Shown piece by piece: positions 34,071 through 45,223 of a DNA stretch of 64,000 bases; the stretch's first letter is position 1, and each line of letters starts with the position of its first letter. The notes beneath the pieces were generated by a model. That model was not told the DNA's origin. It ran no database searches and was given only the letters and a program-made list of their open reading frames with translations. Both the position numbers and the translations under genes were made by a program. This DNA is from Neoscytalidium dimidiatum (taxonomy: Eukaryota > Ascomycota > Dothideomycetes > Botryosphaeriales > Botryosphaeriaceae), in NCBI GenBank assembly GCA_037367355.1, contig CM074696.1, positions 1,612,001-1,676,000 on the forward strand, in the 5' to 3' direction.

Positions 34071-35706
34071 GGTGGCGACAGGGATTGAACACTGAAAATG
34101 TGTTGAATGAAAGGCTGTGAAGGGAGTTTCCCAGATGAGAGATTGTATTGAAACGACTGGCTCAAAGAAAGACTTAAGAGAGAATGTTGGAGTAGAATGG
34201 TCTAAACGCCGCGAGGGCGAGGGCAAGATATAGGAGGCATACTGCCCTGACAAGCACTTCCAGTCCGTTCCTCAGCTGCTCCCACTGGGCTTCTGGTAAG
34301 TATGGAGACTCCCGCAAGCCACGGGGAAACCAGGGACGGACCAGTCGTCCGGTGGTGGAGGTACATCTCGCCAGCTCTGGAAGCTTGGCTCCATGCTGCC
34401 TAGGACAGCAGCCAACCGCAGCCAGGTCACCGGAGCCCGGATCCAGCTGGGCGGTCTAAAAGTAGAACGTGGAGAGCCACGGACATTTTGAGCTGACTTG
34501 CAGGGACGGCGCCACGCCAAGCAAGCAGAGTAGTCTCTTCAGGTCATCCCTTCGTTTGTGGTCGACGCATTGGGCTAGGGAGCTCGTTTTTGGTGGTAGG
34601 AGAGCGCCATGGCGCATTGCTGGGAGAAACCGATGCACGTGTCGGCGGTGATCAGCCCTGCGGACCCGACTGGTAAGCGTTGGCGTTCGGCTATCTGGGG
34701 GATCCGATGGGTTGGGAGGAGTGTCGAGGCGCATCGAGACCCTTTGCTGTCATCCGCCAAGCAACACGCCGGCGGCTGACGCCAGCTCAGCCTCACCAAA
34801 AAGCGGATGGCACCGCCTGCCCATTCTCTCGGCCCGCAAGTGTCGGTCAATACCACGGTTAGAAGCTCTTTTTCCCGCAGCCATGCTTTCAGGATGGTGG
34901 AGCGGATCTAAATCTGGAGAGAAGGTTTTTTGGAAGGGAAATTCTGCTGAGAAGCTAGAGCGGGAAGGATTGTGAGGGCGAGATGGTGCAAATAGTCACA
35001 ATTCTAAAAGTCACTCCATGCACTCACTTACTACACCGGTGCGCACTGGCCCTGGCCGAAGCTTCTGCGCTATCGGAAGCGCCCAATGGGAATGTGGACA
35101 TTTGCAAATCGACGACGAGTGCATTTCGCCGAGTCTTCAGCTTTGCCACTGATAGAACGAGAATACGCTAAGTACTGAGGGAAGGTCGTGTCGAGCCTGG
35201 CAAAGTATGGCTTGTGTCCTAGCCGTTGCAAGTGCTGTTTCGACAATGCCATTGACCCGCGTTTCGATTCTTTGTGTCGACATCTCACGTACTTGCGCCG
35301 CTCTTCTTGCCACGTCCGGCGTGGATCCACAGTCAATCACAGAACTGCTACTCCATCTGACACGCCCGCCATTGGCTAGCAAGTTTTAAAATTGGAGCGA
35401 TGAAGAGGTATCGCTGTGGCACCAAGTCATTAGCAAGAACGGACAGCATCGTGGGGAGCATTAGTGTTGAGCTGAGCCAACTCTTTACCTTATTTGAGTG
35501 GAGGGCAGTCTGATAGGCTAGCTATTTCAAGATTAGTGTTTGTCACGCTCGTCATCATCTCACACTGCGGCACGGATTCTGCCTTGAATTCTGGGGTCAA
35601 AGTTCGTTGCTAAGTCACAAACTAGCACTTTCAGTAGCGGGTGTGCAGATTAAAGGTTGGTTGTGCTTCACATCATCTCCGCTCCTTCTGGAACGCACCA
35701 ATTCTT
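34071..35706. other. Gene-free stretch at the left edge of the accessory island
   Basis: About 1.6 kb between the peroxidase start and the transketolase pseudogene. The first 200 bases are the peroxidase promoter. Base composition falls from GC-rich to AT-leaning beyond about 34.9 kb. Open frames here are short and lack recognisable domains. I see no transposon end or RNA gene. Confidence 0.45.
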
Positions 35707-38160
35707 TCAAGAAAGATTGAAATCGAATCTTCTGCGGTGTTGATTCTCATTCAAGACTGCCAACAACGAAAGAATACTCCCCCTCTTCAATTGCCTCCAG
35801 CCAACCTCTCTCGCACACCGTCCGTCGAGAAATGCCAAAAAATTCTTGATTTTTCTCCCAATTCCTTTTACGTCCAGACCTAACCGATCATAATTGCTTC
35901 TATTTGACGCAGAGTTGCCAAACGTCGTCATTCCCACACTGGCCGTGACATACCTTGCCCATGCAGTTGCTACATACTCCTTTATGCTCACAATCGGTCT
36001 TCCATCCCGAGAAAAGACAGATTCCTTGTACTTGTCGTCCTGTTGCTCAAACAAATCGAGATTCGGGACGCTGACAATTCGAGCTGGAACCCCCTGTTTG
36101 GCCAAAGATTCTTCCGCGGCGACAGCGTAATGAAGATTAGACCCACGACTTGCGCTAGTTAGCTTGTCGATTGCGGGGTTATGGATGACATAATGTCCAC
36201 GCTGGACTTGAGTCCTGTCCGTGTTCGGCACCGGCCATGTAGGATCCCGTGCGATCAAGAGCATGCTTTGGTTATTTCTGGCTGAGAGGGCGTATATCCA
36301 AGCTCCGATAAATTCTTCAGCATCACAAGGACAGATGTAGCACAGATTTGGCATGGCGCGGTAAAGAGAGTGCACTTCCACTGGTTGATGCGTGGGGCCA
36401 TTTTCTCCTTCCTCTGTCCGATTGTTAGATGCAAACTTCGCTTCCCCTTCCTCCCCTCTTCTTCACGACCGGGGCCGAGAACTTACGGAATCAACCATGG
36501 GTTACAATGTGAATAACTTGGAGGTCACTCAATGCTCCAATGTGTACACCTAGCGCCGCCTGTACAGTTTAACTTGGTCAGCTACGCTCTGGTGCTTTAC
36601 AGAATGAGATGCCTACATAAAGGTAAAACATGAAGAAGGTCGCTGTGATAGGAATGAAAGTGCCAGGATGGTATGCCGCCATTCCGTTTGTGATAGATGC
36701 CATGGCGTGCTCCCTGATTCCATTGCGCACGTAGCGGCCTCTATAGCCGGTCTGGAGTAGGAAGACACCCTCGCCTAAATACTTAATCACGTTCGGGTTC
36801 ACAAGACCAGCACCTCCACAACAGAGCGAAGGTACTGCATTCCATATGTTCTCTAAGATGTGACCATTATTTTCTCGCGTAGCTTTTCCGGCAAGCCCTT
36901 TGCTGTCAATGGATGACAGAATGGAGACTCCGTTGTTGACCTTATGTCTCAGCCGTGCGGTAAACACCGACGCGTCTCCAGGATAGAGTTCTGAGAATCG
37001 AGCTAGGAGCGCCTCCCACTCTTGCTGGAGTTGAATACCATGTAGTCGTCCGCGGAAGAAATCGAGTGTTCTTGGGGGAGCGACATGGGTGGAGTTAGGG
37101 TTCAAGCCTGCAAGCTACTTGGCCTTGATGATGCTTTCTTTATCGAAAGAACCGTGTTGGGCTTTGTGAGTTCCAGCTGTTGCACTTCCTACTCCAATGA
37201 CGGTTCTGATATTGACAAACACAGGCTTCCCTGTATACGATTTCGCGAGCTTAAGAGCCGCCATGATTGGCTCAACATTGTGCGTTCCATCCTGAATTTT
37301 CAAAGTCTTCCCAGCGTTGAGAACTCATTTTGGTGTTGATGTCTTCGGTGTTGATCCAGTCTAGAGGTCCATCGCAGGTGACAGCGTTGTTATCGTAGAT
37401 AAGCATGAGGTTGCCTAGCTGTAAATAGCCTACTAGAGATATGGCTGTCAATCTCTGTCAGCGGTCTGGTTCGTAGTTGTTTCTTTTACAAACAGCGCCG
37501 TACCCTCCAGTGCAACCCCTTCCATTGAGCACCCACCGCCCGTCATACACCATACTGTGGGCTGTAAAAGTAGGCAGTCAGGCCTTTTGAGATTGGCTGG
37601 GAGGTTCTTCGAGGCGATGGCCAAGCCGGCTGCGTTAGCGATACCTTGACCAAGGGGTCCGGTAGTCACTTCGGCGCCGGGGACTTGGATTTTTGGGTGG
37701 GCATGAGCCAGTGTCTTGTAGCGGTCCTCCTTGGGGCTTCCATGACCTTTGAGCTCGTCCATTGTCCAGGCATTGTCACATCCCACGAGGTAGTTCGTGA
37801 TTTATAAGAACATGCTCGCATGACCCATCAGTCTCCGTCAGAAAGAGCCAGATTACTCCGAAAAGGACGACTACTGATTTAGACGAATCATTACCATTGG
37901 AAAATATAAATCGATCTCGGTCAAACCATTCAGGGTCGGCTGGATTGAAGCGCAAGACGTGTTTCCATAAAGCAACTCCAATGGCCGCCATTCCCAACGC
38001 AGAACACACATGGCCTCCGCCATGTTGCGTACATATGTCAAAAACAAGATTCCGAATAGTAAGGACGGCGACATCATTGTCACTGGAAACAAATGGTGAT
38101 GAGCTATGTCCATTTTCAAGAATCCTTGGTTCGACTTTTGTGTGTTTTTGGTCATTTTGT
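35707..38160 (-). pseudogene. Decayed transketolase-family gene (dihydroxyacetone synthase-like)
   Basis: The fragments line up in order with a transketolase-type enzyme, which moves two-carbon units between sugars using thiamine diphosphate. From the 5' side: AVLTIRNLVFDICTQHGGGH, ALGMAAIGVALWKHVL and NPADPEWFDRDRF; then WTMDELKGHGSPKED and EVTTGPLGQGIANAAGLA; then NIRTVIGVGSATAGTHK, GYRGRYVRNGIREHAMAS and PITATFFMFYLY; and a C-terminus ending GWRQL. The reading is broken by in-frame stops at 37804-37802 (TAA), 37117-37115 (TAG) and 36493-36491 (TGA), and by a one-base frameshift near 37310. An intron acceptor near 37825 reads GG instead of AG. The cofactor motif expected as GDG reads GGG (CMTGGGCSMEG). 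No convincing start codon remains. The dihydroxyacetone synthase subtype is a guess. Confidence 0.85.
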
Positions 38161-38648
38161 CAACGGACGGCGAGTCAACGAGAAAAAAAAATATGAAAAT
38201 CTTGCGCGCAATCAAAAAGCTTTAGAGATAAAGACAGATTTAACATGCTCTCTGCCTGATGTCAATGAAGTGTATAGTCCGGTCACCATTATCCATTTCC
38301 GGACATAACGCGGGGATCACATCAACAGCGGGCGATCCGATCCATCGCCATGGGAATTTAAAATCCGGACATCGTCCCAACCGGCTTTGCTGCTGACTAA
38401 TTCCTCCCCGCGTTGCCGTACACCACCCCAAGCACCCCCAATTTACGGATTCCAGTTGACCACTATATGAACGCATCATATGTTAGCTTGTCGGCATTGA
38501 CGCTAACGCGGAAATCGAATGGCATGGCCTTGAATTCCTCTGAACCTCACATTTTCTCAATGCCCGGCTCTCTTCCGAACAAATCAATTAAGCCTATCGC
38601 TCTTCCAATTGATTAAGATTCATCATTGCTACCTGCACCGGAAAAGTC
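38161..38648. other. Intergenic between the transketolase pseudogene and the SDR gene
   Basis: This AT-leaning spacer would be the ancestral divergent promoter of the two genes. No gene or repeat is seen. Confidence 0.4.
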
Positions 38649-39650
38649 ATGAGCTACAACGCCATGGACCGGGCTACCAGCCGCTACTTGACGAGATCTG
38701 TTCATGACTTATTCTCTTTGAAAGCACGGGTCACAGTAATCACCGGCGGAGCGCGTGGAATCGGTTTGGCCTGGGCTGTCGCCTGTGCAGAAGCTGGTAG
38801 CCACGTGGCCGTCCTCGATCGCCTGGAAACTCCGCATGAGCACTTCACCAAGCTTGAGAACGACTACGGCGTCAAGGTCAAGCTATACCAGTATGAATTT
38901 CTGTTCAATCGTCACTTTCATGCGTTAATTCAAGGGCAGGACCGATGTGACTGACTTTCATGTGCTGGAGAAAACGTTCGCCGACGTGGTGAAGGATTTC
39001 AACCGGATTGATGGCCTGTGACTGCTCCGGCTTGGCTACATATCCCCAAGGGCACGCTGACGCAGTACACAGAATTACAGCGGCTGGCATTTGCCCAGAC
39101 CAGCCATTTTTGGAGAGGAATCCAGAAGACGTAGCGCGTTGTTTCAGCGTGAACACCTTGGGGACTTACTACGCGGCACAACTCACGGCAAGGCAGATCG
39201 TAAAACAAGATGAGGATCAAGTCAAACCCAGAGGCGGTTCAATGGTTTTTATTGCGTCTATCGCAGCGCATAGGGCGAGCAAAAGCCAGTACCTTAGTGA
39301 TTATTGTGCGAGTAAAGGAGCAGTCGTTTCTCTTGCCACCGAGCTGGGCTGTGAGCTCGCAGACCAGGCGATTCGAGTCAACACAATTTCTCCTGGGTAT
39401 GTGCATCTCAAGAAAAGCGTTCATAGCTTGTGCTAATCATATCAGATACATTGCCACGGATATGACCTTATCTATTGCTGAAACGAGGCCTTGTCTGACA
39501 GACATCTTTATGTCTGAGCCACCGATGAAACGAATGGGGGACAGGGTAGATTTGAAAGGCGCCGCGGTATATTTGCTGAGCGATGCGAGTGCCTATATGA
39601 CATCCGCAGATCTGCTTGTCACTGGAGGAATGCATGCTGGCAGGACTTAG
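38649..39650 (+). CDS. Short-chain dehydrogenase/reductase (polyol/sorbose reductase-like)
   Basis: Four exons (38649-38890, 38940-39017, 39073-39396, 39446-39650) encode 282 residues, a classical SDR length. The NAD(P)-binding motif is TVITGGARGIGLAW. The acidic residue after strand two is in VAVLDR, favouring NAD(H). The catalytic tetrad appears in VNTLGTYYAA (Asn region), FIASIAAHRAS (Ser) and YLSDYCASKGAV (YxxxK). The C-terminal LLVTGGMHAG completes the fold. Two in-frame stops between the exons disappear when the introns 38891-38939 and 39018-39072 are removed, and the joins give LYQTDVTDF and DGLITAAGICPDQ, both family-typical. Similar proteins reduce sorbose, fructose or arabinitol-type sugars. 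It is divergent from the transketolase pseudogene, which fits an ancestral sugar-carbon role. Confidence 0.88.
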
Positions 39651-40468
39651 GAGAATCGATGGTGACGATGGTGCTGGAGTCAGACTTTCCTGTACAATTA
39701 TCCACATGGCTACCTGGAAATCAAATGCCTTTAGGAACATTTTAGGGGATCGGCTTGCGGGAGGACTTTTCATGCCCTGCAATACGATATCGATGCTCCT
39801 TCGCTACCATTCAATTGTCACCATGCCTCGTTTATTGGATTGAATGGCAATTGACGTGATTATATGTCCACGGCAGACGGCAGCAAAGATCATGCTTTAA
39901 ACTACAGCACGGCTTGTATGAGCGCCTGAAGCAGTTGTGCGGATGTAGATGTCACGAATCTTACACAACTGCCAAGTCCGGACGGCTGCTTCAACTACCC
40001 ATGAACCCTATTTTGAGTGTTTATCCTCATGAGTGACCTTGCTTTGCAAAGCGGATGGTCATTTCAGTTGCTACCCGCTATGAGCCCACCTGACACTTGG
40101 TTGGCAGGAAACTTAACTACTAACTGGAGTAGGCAACTGCTTGATCTATATCCAAGAAATTTGGAGCTTGCATATGGCTGGCACGTGACCGACTAACATG
40201 ATCCGCATTCAATTTACAGATTACGTCCACATTCCACAACTTCTGCAAAATGACCAAGTGGCCCCGCTTAGCGTACTATATTTCTTGATTTGCGAGCTGC
40301 TAGTCCATTTTCAACGAACAAAGGCTGAGAACTCGGAATTTAGACTCCGGATTGCTTGCATATGAGCAGAGTTAAAGAAAACTCGTCTATATAATCCACT
40401 ACCATTCCGACTTGAGCACAGTACAAGTAAAACCACCGCTGCAGATTATAGCGCAAAGGCTTCCTTAA
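39651..40468. promoter_or_regulatory. Intergenic region and promoter of the PRISE-type SDR
   Basis: About 0.8 kb between two same-strand genes. A TATA-like TCTATATAATCC lies near 40385-40397, about 75 bases before the next start codon. No gene is supported in the remainder. Confidence 0.45.
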
Positions 40469-41725
40469 ATGGCCCATGCACTCATTCTTGGAGCATCCGG
40501 TATCTCCGGATGGTCTCTTCTGAACCAGACCAGGATCTATCCCACCCCGACGTCATTTGCGCGTATCACCGGCACGACGAATCGTCCTTTCACTCTGGAA
40601 AAAGCTCATATCCCGAGTGATTCCCGTGTGCAGATCGCATCCGGGATCGACTTCACCAAGCCAGTAAAGGAAGTCGCGCGCGCACTCAAAGAGAAAATCT
40701 CAGACGTTCATACAGTCTCCCACGTATTCTACACCGGTAAGCGTTCAATGAAAGAAGCCATGCGTGCGGAACGATATTGATAATAATCAAGCTTATATAC
40801 AGACAAGTGATTTTGAGAGCCTGAAGAAAGTCAACACCACTCTTCTGGAGGTCGCTGTCCGGGCAGTCGAATCCGTAGCGTCTAACCTGAAGGTCGTCGT
40901 TTTGCAGACGGGTGGAAAAGGGTGAGATCTTCATTCTGGGCACTATTCAATATTTCTGAGCTAACTGAATGAAGCTACGGTCTCGAATTTCCTAAAGAAG
41001 TTACGATTCGGCCGCCGCTCAGGGAAGATTATCCTCGCATCCCCCAGCCTTGGGCCAGTAATATCTTCTACTACACCCAGTACGATTTACTTAAAGAGCT
41101 GTCACAAGGGAAATCCTGGACTTTCTCTGAGATTCGTCCAGATGGAATTGTGGGCTTCGCTCCCACTTCAAATCCAATGAACATGGCTCAAGGCATCGCA
41201 CTCTATCTCTCCGTCTACCGTGAGGTAAAGGGGTCCGGTGCGGTGGCCCCGTTCCCTGGCTACGAGCACGGCTACCATTCGATGCACTCCGACACCTTCC
41301 AGGACATCTTATCCAAGATGGAGATTTACGCTGCACTTAACCCTGACAAATGTGGCAATGGCGGTGTGTTCAACATTGCGGACGGCAAGACAGTGACTTG
41401 GGCCGAGGTATGGCCACGACTCTGCGAGCACTTTGGCCTTGTCGGACAAGGACCTACCGCGAATTCGACACCGATGGCGGACTTTGTCAAGGAGAATCGG
41501 GGCGCGTGGTTGACTTTGGCGAAGAAGCACGGTCTCGACGAAGGAGTCGTTGACCAGCAGGGGTGGGGACATACCCACTTCATGCTCGTCCAATTTGACT
41601 TTGATAGACAGTATGACTTGTCGCGGTCGCGAGAGGTTGGGTTCTCTGAAGAGGTGGATACAGTTGATGGATATATCCAATCCTGGGAACGGATGAGGGC
41701 TGCCAAGATGCTTCCTCCCTTGTAG
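40469..41725 (+). CDS. PRISE-like short-chain dehydrogenase/reductase (enone reductase family)
   Basis: Exons 40469-40736, 40792-40921 and 40975-41725 encode 382 residues. The dinucleotide-binding motif is LILGASGISGWSLL. VVLQTGGKGYG (joined across an intron) and NIFYYTQYDLL match the Lys and Tyr positions of the progesterone 5-beta-reductase/iridoid synthase-like family. The first intron acceptor at 40791 was chosen because it gives FYTAYIQTSDFESLK, the usual family sequence. These enzymes reduce the double bond of enones using NADPH; fungal members are common in secondary metabolism and xenobiotic handling. The C-terminal half (EHGYHSMHSDTFQDIL, then NGGVFNIADG) is well conserved. The substrate is unknown. 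It lies inside the accessory island beside decayed dehydrogenase genes. Confidence 0.88.
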
Positions 41726-41832
41726 TTGAATCCCTCGTCTATCATTTCACGGGACATCTCTCATTTTGACTCGCTTCTAGAACAAGCAAAAGTTCAAGGA
41801 ATCAAATTGGATTCAAAGGTACCTGGTTATTG

Positions 41833-42690
41833 CTATGATAGATACCTATAACTACTTTTGCGGTGTCCCTGCTCATCGAGATGAATCTTCTGTCCTGATT
41901 GGAGACTGTCTCTCAGAGCAGTGGTAATCTCTACAACCTTCACAGCACCGGAGAGCTTGAAAGGCAACTCCGTACCATCAAGAAATTCATCCGTAAACTG
42001 CTTCGCTTCGGATACAAATGCTTGTTCGAACCGACCGTAGTAATCGGAAGGAAGCTCACGCCGAATGCCTCCCGTCTTATGCATCTAAACCAGCGAGTCT
42101 GCTGGGTTGTTGTCGATGACAAGCATCGTTTTAGTTCCGATGGTCTCAGTCATGTCATGTTGTCCAAATGCCATGATGCGAGATGTAAAGAGCGCAGCAA
42201 TCTTGCCACTTCAGAACTCGATGATAGCGACGTCATCGTCAACATCGCTGAATTCGGCCAGCTCTGGGTGAACAGCACACAGTTCGGTTGCCGACACGCT
42301 TTTCAGCACGAAGTCCTGGCCAAGAAACCAGAGGCACAAGTCAATGTCGTGGATGTTTAGGTCCAGAAAAACGTGGAGATATCAGCATTCAGATCGGATG
42401 ACGGCATGATAATAGGTATTGGCCTAAAATACCCACACTGGAACTTAACGGCTTCTCGCAGAGGACATGCTTTTCATGCTCGATAGTTTTGATAGCTTGA
42501 TTCGCATATGCTCCGGCAACGGTTGCAATCACAATTGCCTCGAGGCCTGCGTGTTTCAGAAACTTGTCATAGTCGGTATATATTGTTGCACCGTGAGCCT
42601 CTGGAAGCGTCATGTGGTTGAAAAAGGCCCAGGGAAATGCCTTAACCGGCTGTATAAATTTTGCTGCAGGTGCGGGTTTCGCACTTTTTG
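41833..42690 (-). pseudogene. Decayed Gfo/Idh/MocA-family dehydrogenase
   Basis: Two fragments in different frames resemble the N- and C-terminal parts of a sugar/inositol dehydrogenase of this family. The 5' fragment (about 42690-42389) has AHGATIYTDYDKFLKHA, LEAIVIATVAGAYANQA and the signature HVLCEKPLSSS. The 3' fragment (about 42360-41833) has NIHDIDLCLWFLGQDF, IAALFTSRIMAFGQHD and RRELPSDYYGRFEQAF. The central catalytic segment between EKPLSSS and NIHDID, roughly 70 residues in relatives, is missing. In-frame stops lie at 42213-42211 (TGA) and 42087-42085 (TAG). The beginning of the Rossmann domain is not found either. I read this as a pseudogene with an internal deletion rather than a spliced gene. 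Confidence 0.8.
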
Positions 42691-42920
42691 GGTACGATCA
42701 GGGCGTTTTTGGCGCCTTCCTTGGCAATGAGTCCTTCATTAAGACTTTCGACAACCCAGAAGAATATGGACCGGCTCTTTGAGAAGATTTCGGGTGGCAG
42801 TTCCCCAGATTATGTTGTTGGACGCAGTCATTCTTATCATAAAGAAGATAAAGAGACTCCTGTTTCGCACGTTGACATTGTTTGCTTCGGGCTTTCGGCT
42901 TTACTTGTATCCCCACTGCG

Positions 42921-42944
42921 CCCCCACCCCCACCCCCACCTCCC
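42921..42944. repeat. C-rich tract, potential G-quadruplex on the minus strand
   Basis: Repeats of CCCCCA at 42921-42944 place four runs of three or more G's, separated by one or two bases, on the minus strand. This fits the simple G-quadruplex pattern. It lies about 200 bases upstream of the P450 start. Function, if any, is unknown. Confidence 0.6.
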
Positions 42945-43136
42945 TTTGTTTCTACCATTGCCGAGCTACTTGTCTACCAACTAAATCTACTATATATTCA
43001 CCTCTGTCTCTATCTTTTTCTCTGGCGATTCTTCCTTATGCGTAAAACTGAGCAGTTTTTTCACGTCTTAACAAGTAAGAATTCTATCTCGACTTCTTGT
43101 ATCTATATACCATCGTTGGCTAAGATACATTATTAG

Positions 43137-44888
43137 ATGCCTCTATCCTTCGTTTCGCTCTTAAGTACTTTAACTTTAGTACTCTTGTTAGCAAAGGTGC
43201 GTCAACTCATTATTAATCAATAACTACGACTCAGCATTAGTAGGCGATTCAAATTCACCGAAACCCTCTGCGCAAGATCCCCGGTCCGTTTTACACTCTT
43301 TTCACCGACCTTTGGTTACGAATTCATTCTGTTCGAGGGACCAAACTTCTCAACCTTCACGAACTGCATAAAAAATATGGTAGGTGTAGTTTCCTTCAGT
43401 ATAAGGCTATACTTTTCGCAGGTTAATATTCTATCGAACAGGCCCCATTGTTCGCGTGGCGCCGTATCGAGTCGGCTTAGCCGACCCAGAAGATGCTCTT
43501 ATTATAATGAAGAAAGCCGGTGGCTATGACAAGGATAGCTGGTACGAAGGACGTGGACCCGGATTGATAACCACTCGAGACCGGAAGGAGCACGCCCGTC
43601 TTCGCCGCCAGTTCGGACATGCATTTAGCAATTCCGAAGTAATGCTTTTCGAATCGACCATCAGAAGAAATACAGACCTTGCTATAGAAAAAATTCGTCA
43701 AGATGACGCATCGAACGGCTTCGTGGACATCATCAAATGGCTAACTTTTCAAGCAAGCGACGTTATTGGAGAGCTATGTTTTGCCGACTCTTACCGAATG
43801 TTAGAACAAGGAAAAGTAAATTCCTTTCCCATGCCATTATCTAAATAAGTGATTCTAACAATTGCATAGAAGAATGACTACATCCTTATGCTCGAGAATG
43901 TTATGGCTGTTTCTTCTATCATGACGGAGTTTCCGATCATTGGAAATATCTTATTGTTTATCCCTGGCACCGCGGTCAATAAACTGAACCTCCAACAATT
44001 CAGGCAATATGGTACGGAGTCCCTCGATCGATACTAACGTTGGTTGTTGGCAGACCCGAGTATGCCTCGTACCTTCTTTACCAAGCTCCATGATCCTATG
44101 TATAAGGGATTAACAAGAGAAGAGATCAAGAATGAGGCGGCAGAACTGACTTTTGCTGGCGCCGATACAACTGCGACCACGCTTTCCTATCTTTTCTGGT
44201 CGGTTCTTAAGAGTCAAAACACGCAACTCCGCCTTTTGGATGAGATATCACACCTCCCGCCAGACTACAGCGGGAAAGACCTGGAAAGTTTACCTTATCT
44301 CAATGCCGTTATTGCTGAAGCTTTAAGGCTCTACGGTGCGGCTTCTAGCTCCTTACCTCGCCAAATACCTCATACAGGAGCTACTTTCCAGGGATTTTAC
44401 CTACCGCATGGTACTGCAATCGAAATTCAATCCTACACGGTCCACCGATCGCCCAAGGTATTCGACAAACCAGACGAGTAAGTACAATAATATGTCCACA
44501 AAGCTCCACCACCATTCATCCACTCCTCTATCTTTGTTGCTACTTAGAGCCTTTGCTTATCGTCAGAGTAGTTTCGTGCCGGAACGCTGGTTAAATCCAA
44601 CAAAGATTATGCAAGATGTAGCTTTCTCATTTGGCGGCGGATCTCGAGGTCAGTGCCGGCCCCTTTTTACCTCTAGACACTTCGACTATCAATGCTTACA
44701 CAAATCTTATAGTATGCCTTGGAATTCACCTTGCCAGATTGCAGATGCGTATCATGGTAGTCGAATTCTTTCGAAATTTTCCAAATGCGAAACTATCTCC
44801 TGCTACCACAGACGTTAGCATGGAGATCGCTAATTTCGCGGTAAACAAACCACGAGCAGGAGTTTGTTTTCTTCGGATTTCTGGATAA
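43137..44888 (+). CDS. Cytochrome P450 monooxygenase
   Basis: Seven exons (43137-43196, 43244-43379, 43442-43815, 43870-44011, 44054-44477, 44548-44648, 44713-44888) encode 470 residues, normal for a fungal microsomal P450. A hydrophobic N-terminal anchor (FVSLLSTLTLVLLLAK) precedes the proline-rich hinge RKIPGPFY. The I helix is AELTFAGADTTATTLSY, the K helix ExxR is EALR, and the PERW motif is FVPERWLN. The heme loop, FSFGGGSRVCLG, is formed only after the last intron (44649-44712) is removed; unspliced, it looks broken. The gene is therefore intact by every test I can make. The acceptor of the fifth intron is the least certain. Substrate and CYP subfamily cannot be assigned. Confidence 0.9.
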
Positions 44889-45223
44889 GTACTACCAGTA
44901 AAGATAATGTAAGCTGGTAAAGATGCTAAAGGGTATTTAATACTATTATCCATAGTGATGCCCCTACCGATTCAATGAACATATGCACTCGCTTTTATGT
45001 TTCATATCTAGCTTAAACTTTCTAAATGAATGAGAGAGCCTAGATTGGCGAAATACAAAACCTCAGGGAGCACAGCGATCCTCATCCTGTGATAGTGACA
45101 TTTTGGATGATAGAGCAAACAATATCCAACTTCACATACATCTCGCGGGCAAGTTTAATTCAAAAATTGAACTTTTTGACCTTGGCACTGAGCTTCGCAT
45201 CAGAGGAAAGAGATTTGTACTAT

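Noticed and set aside
38891..39072. SDR apparently split by stop codons
   Set aside because: The stops fall in two introns with usable GT-AG sites, and the joined protein is family-typical.
44631..44720. P450 heme motif apparently broken (FGGGSRGQC)
   Set aside because: An intron at 44649-44712 interrupts the motif; splicing restores FSFGGGSRVCLG.
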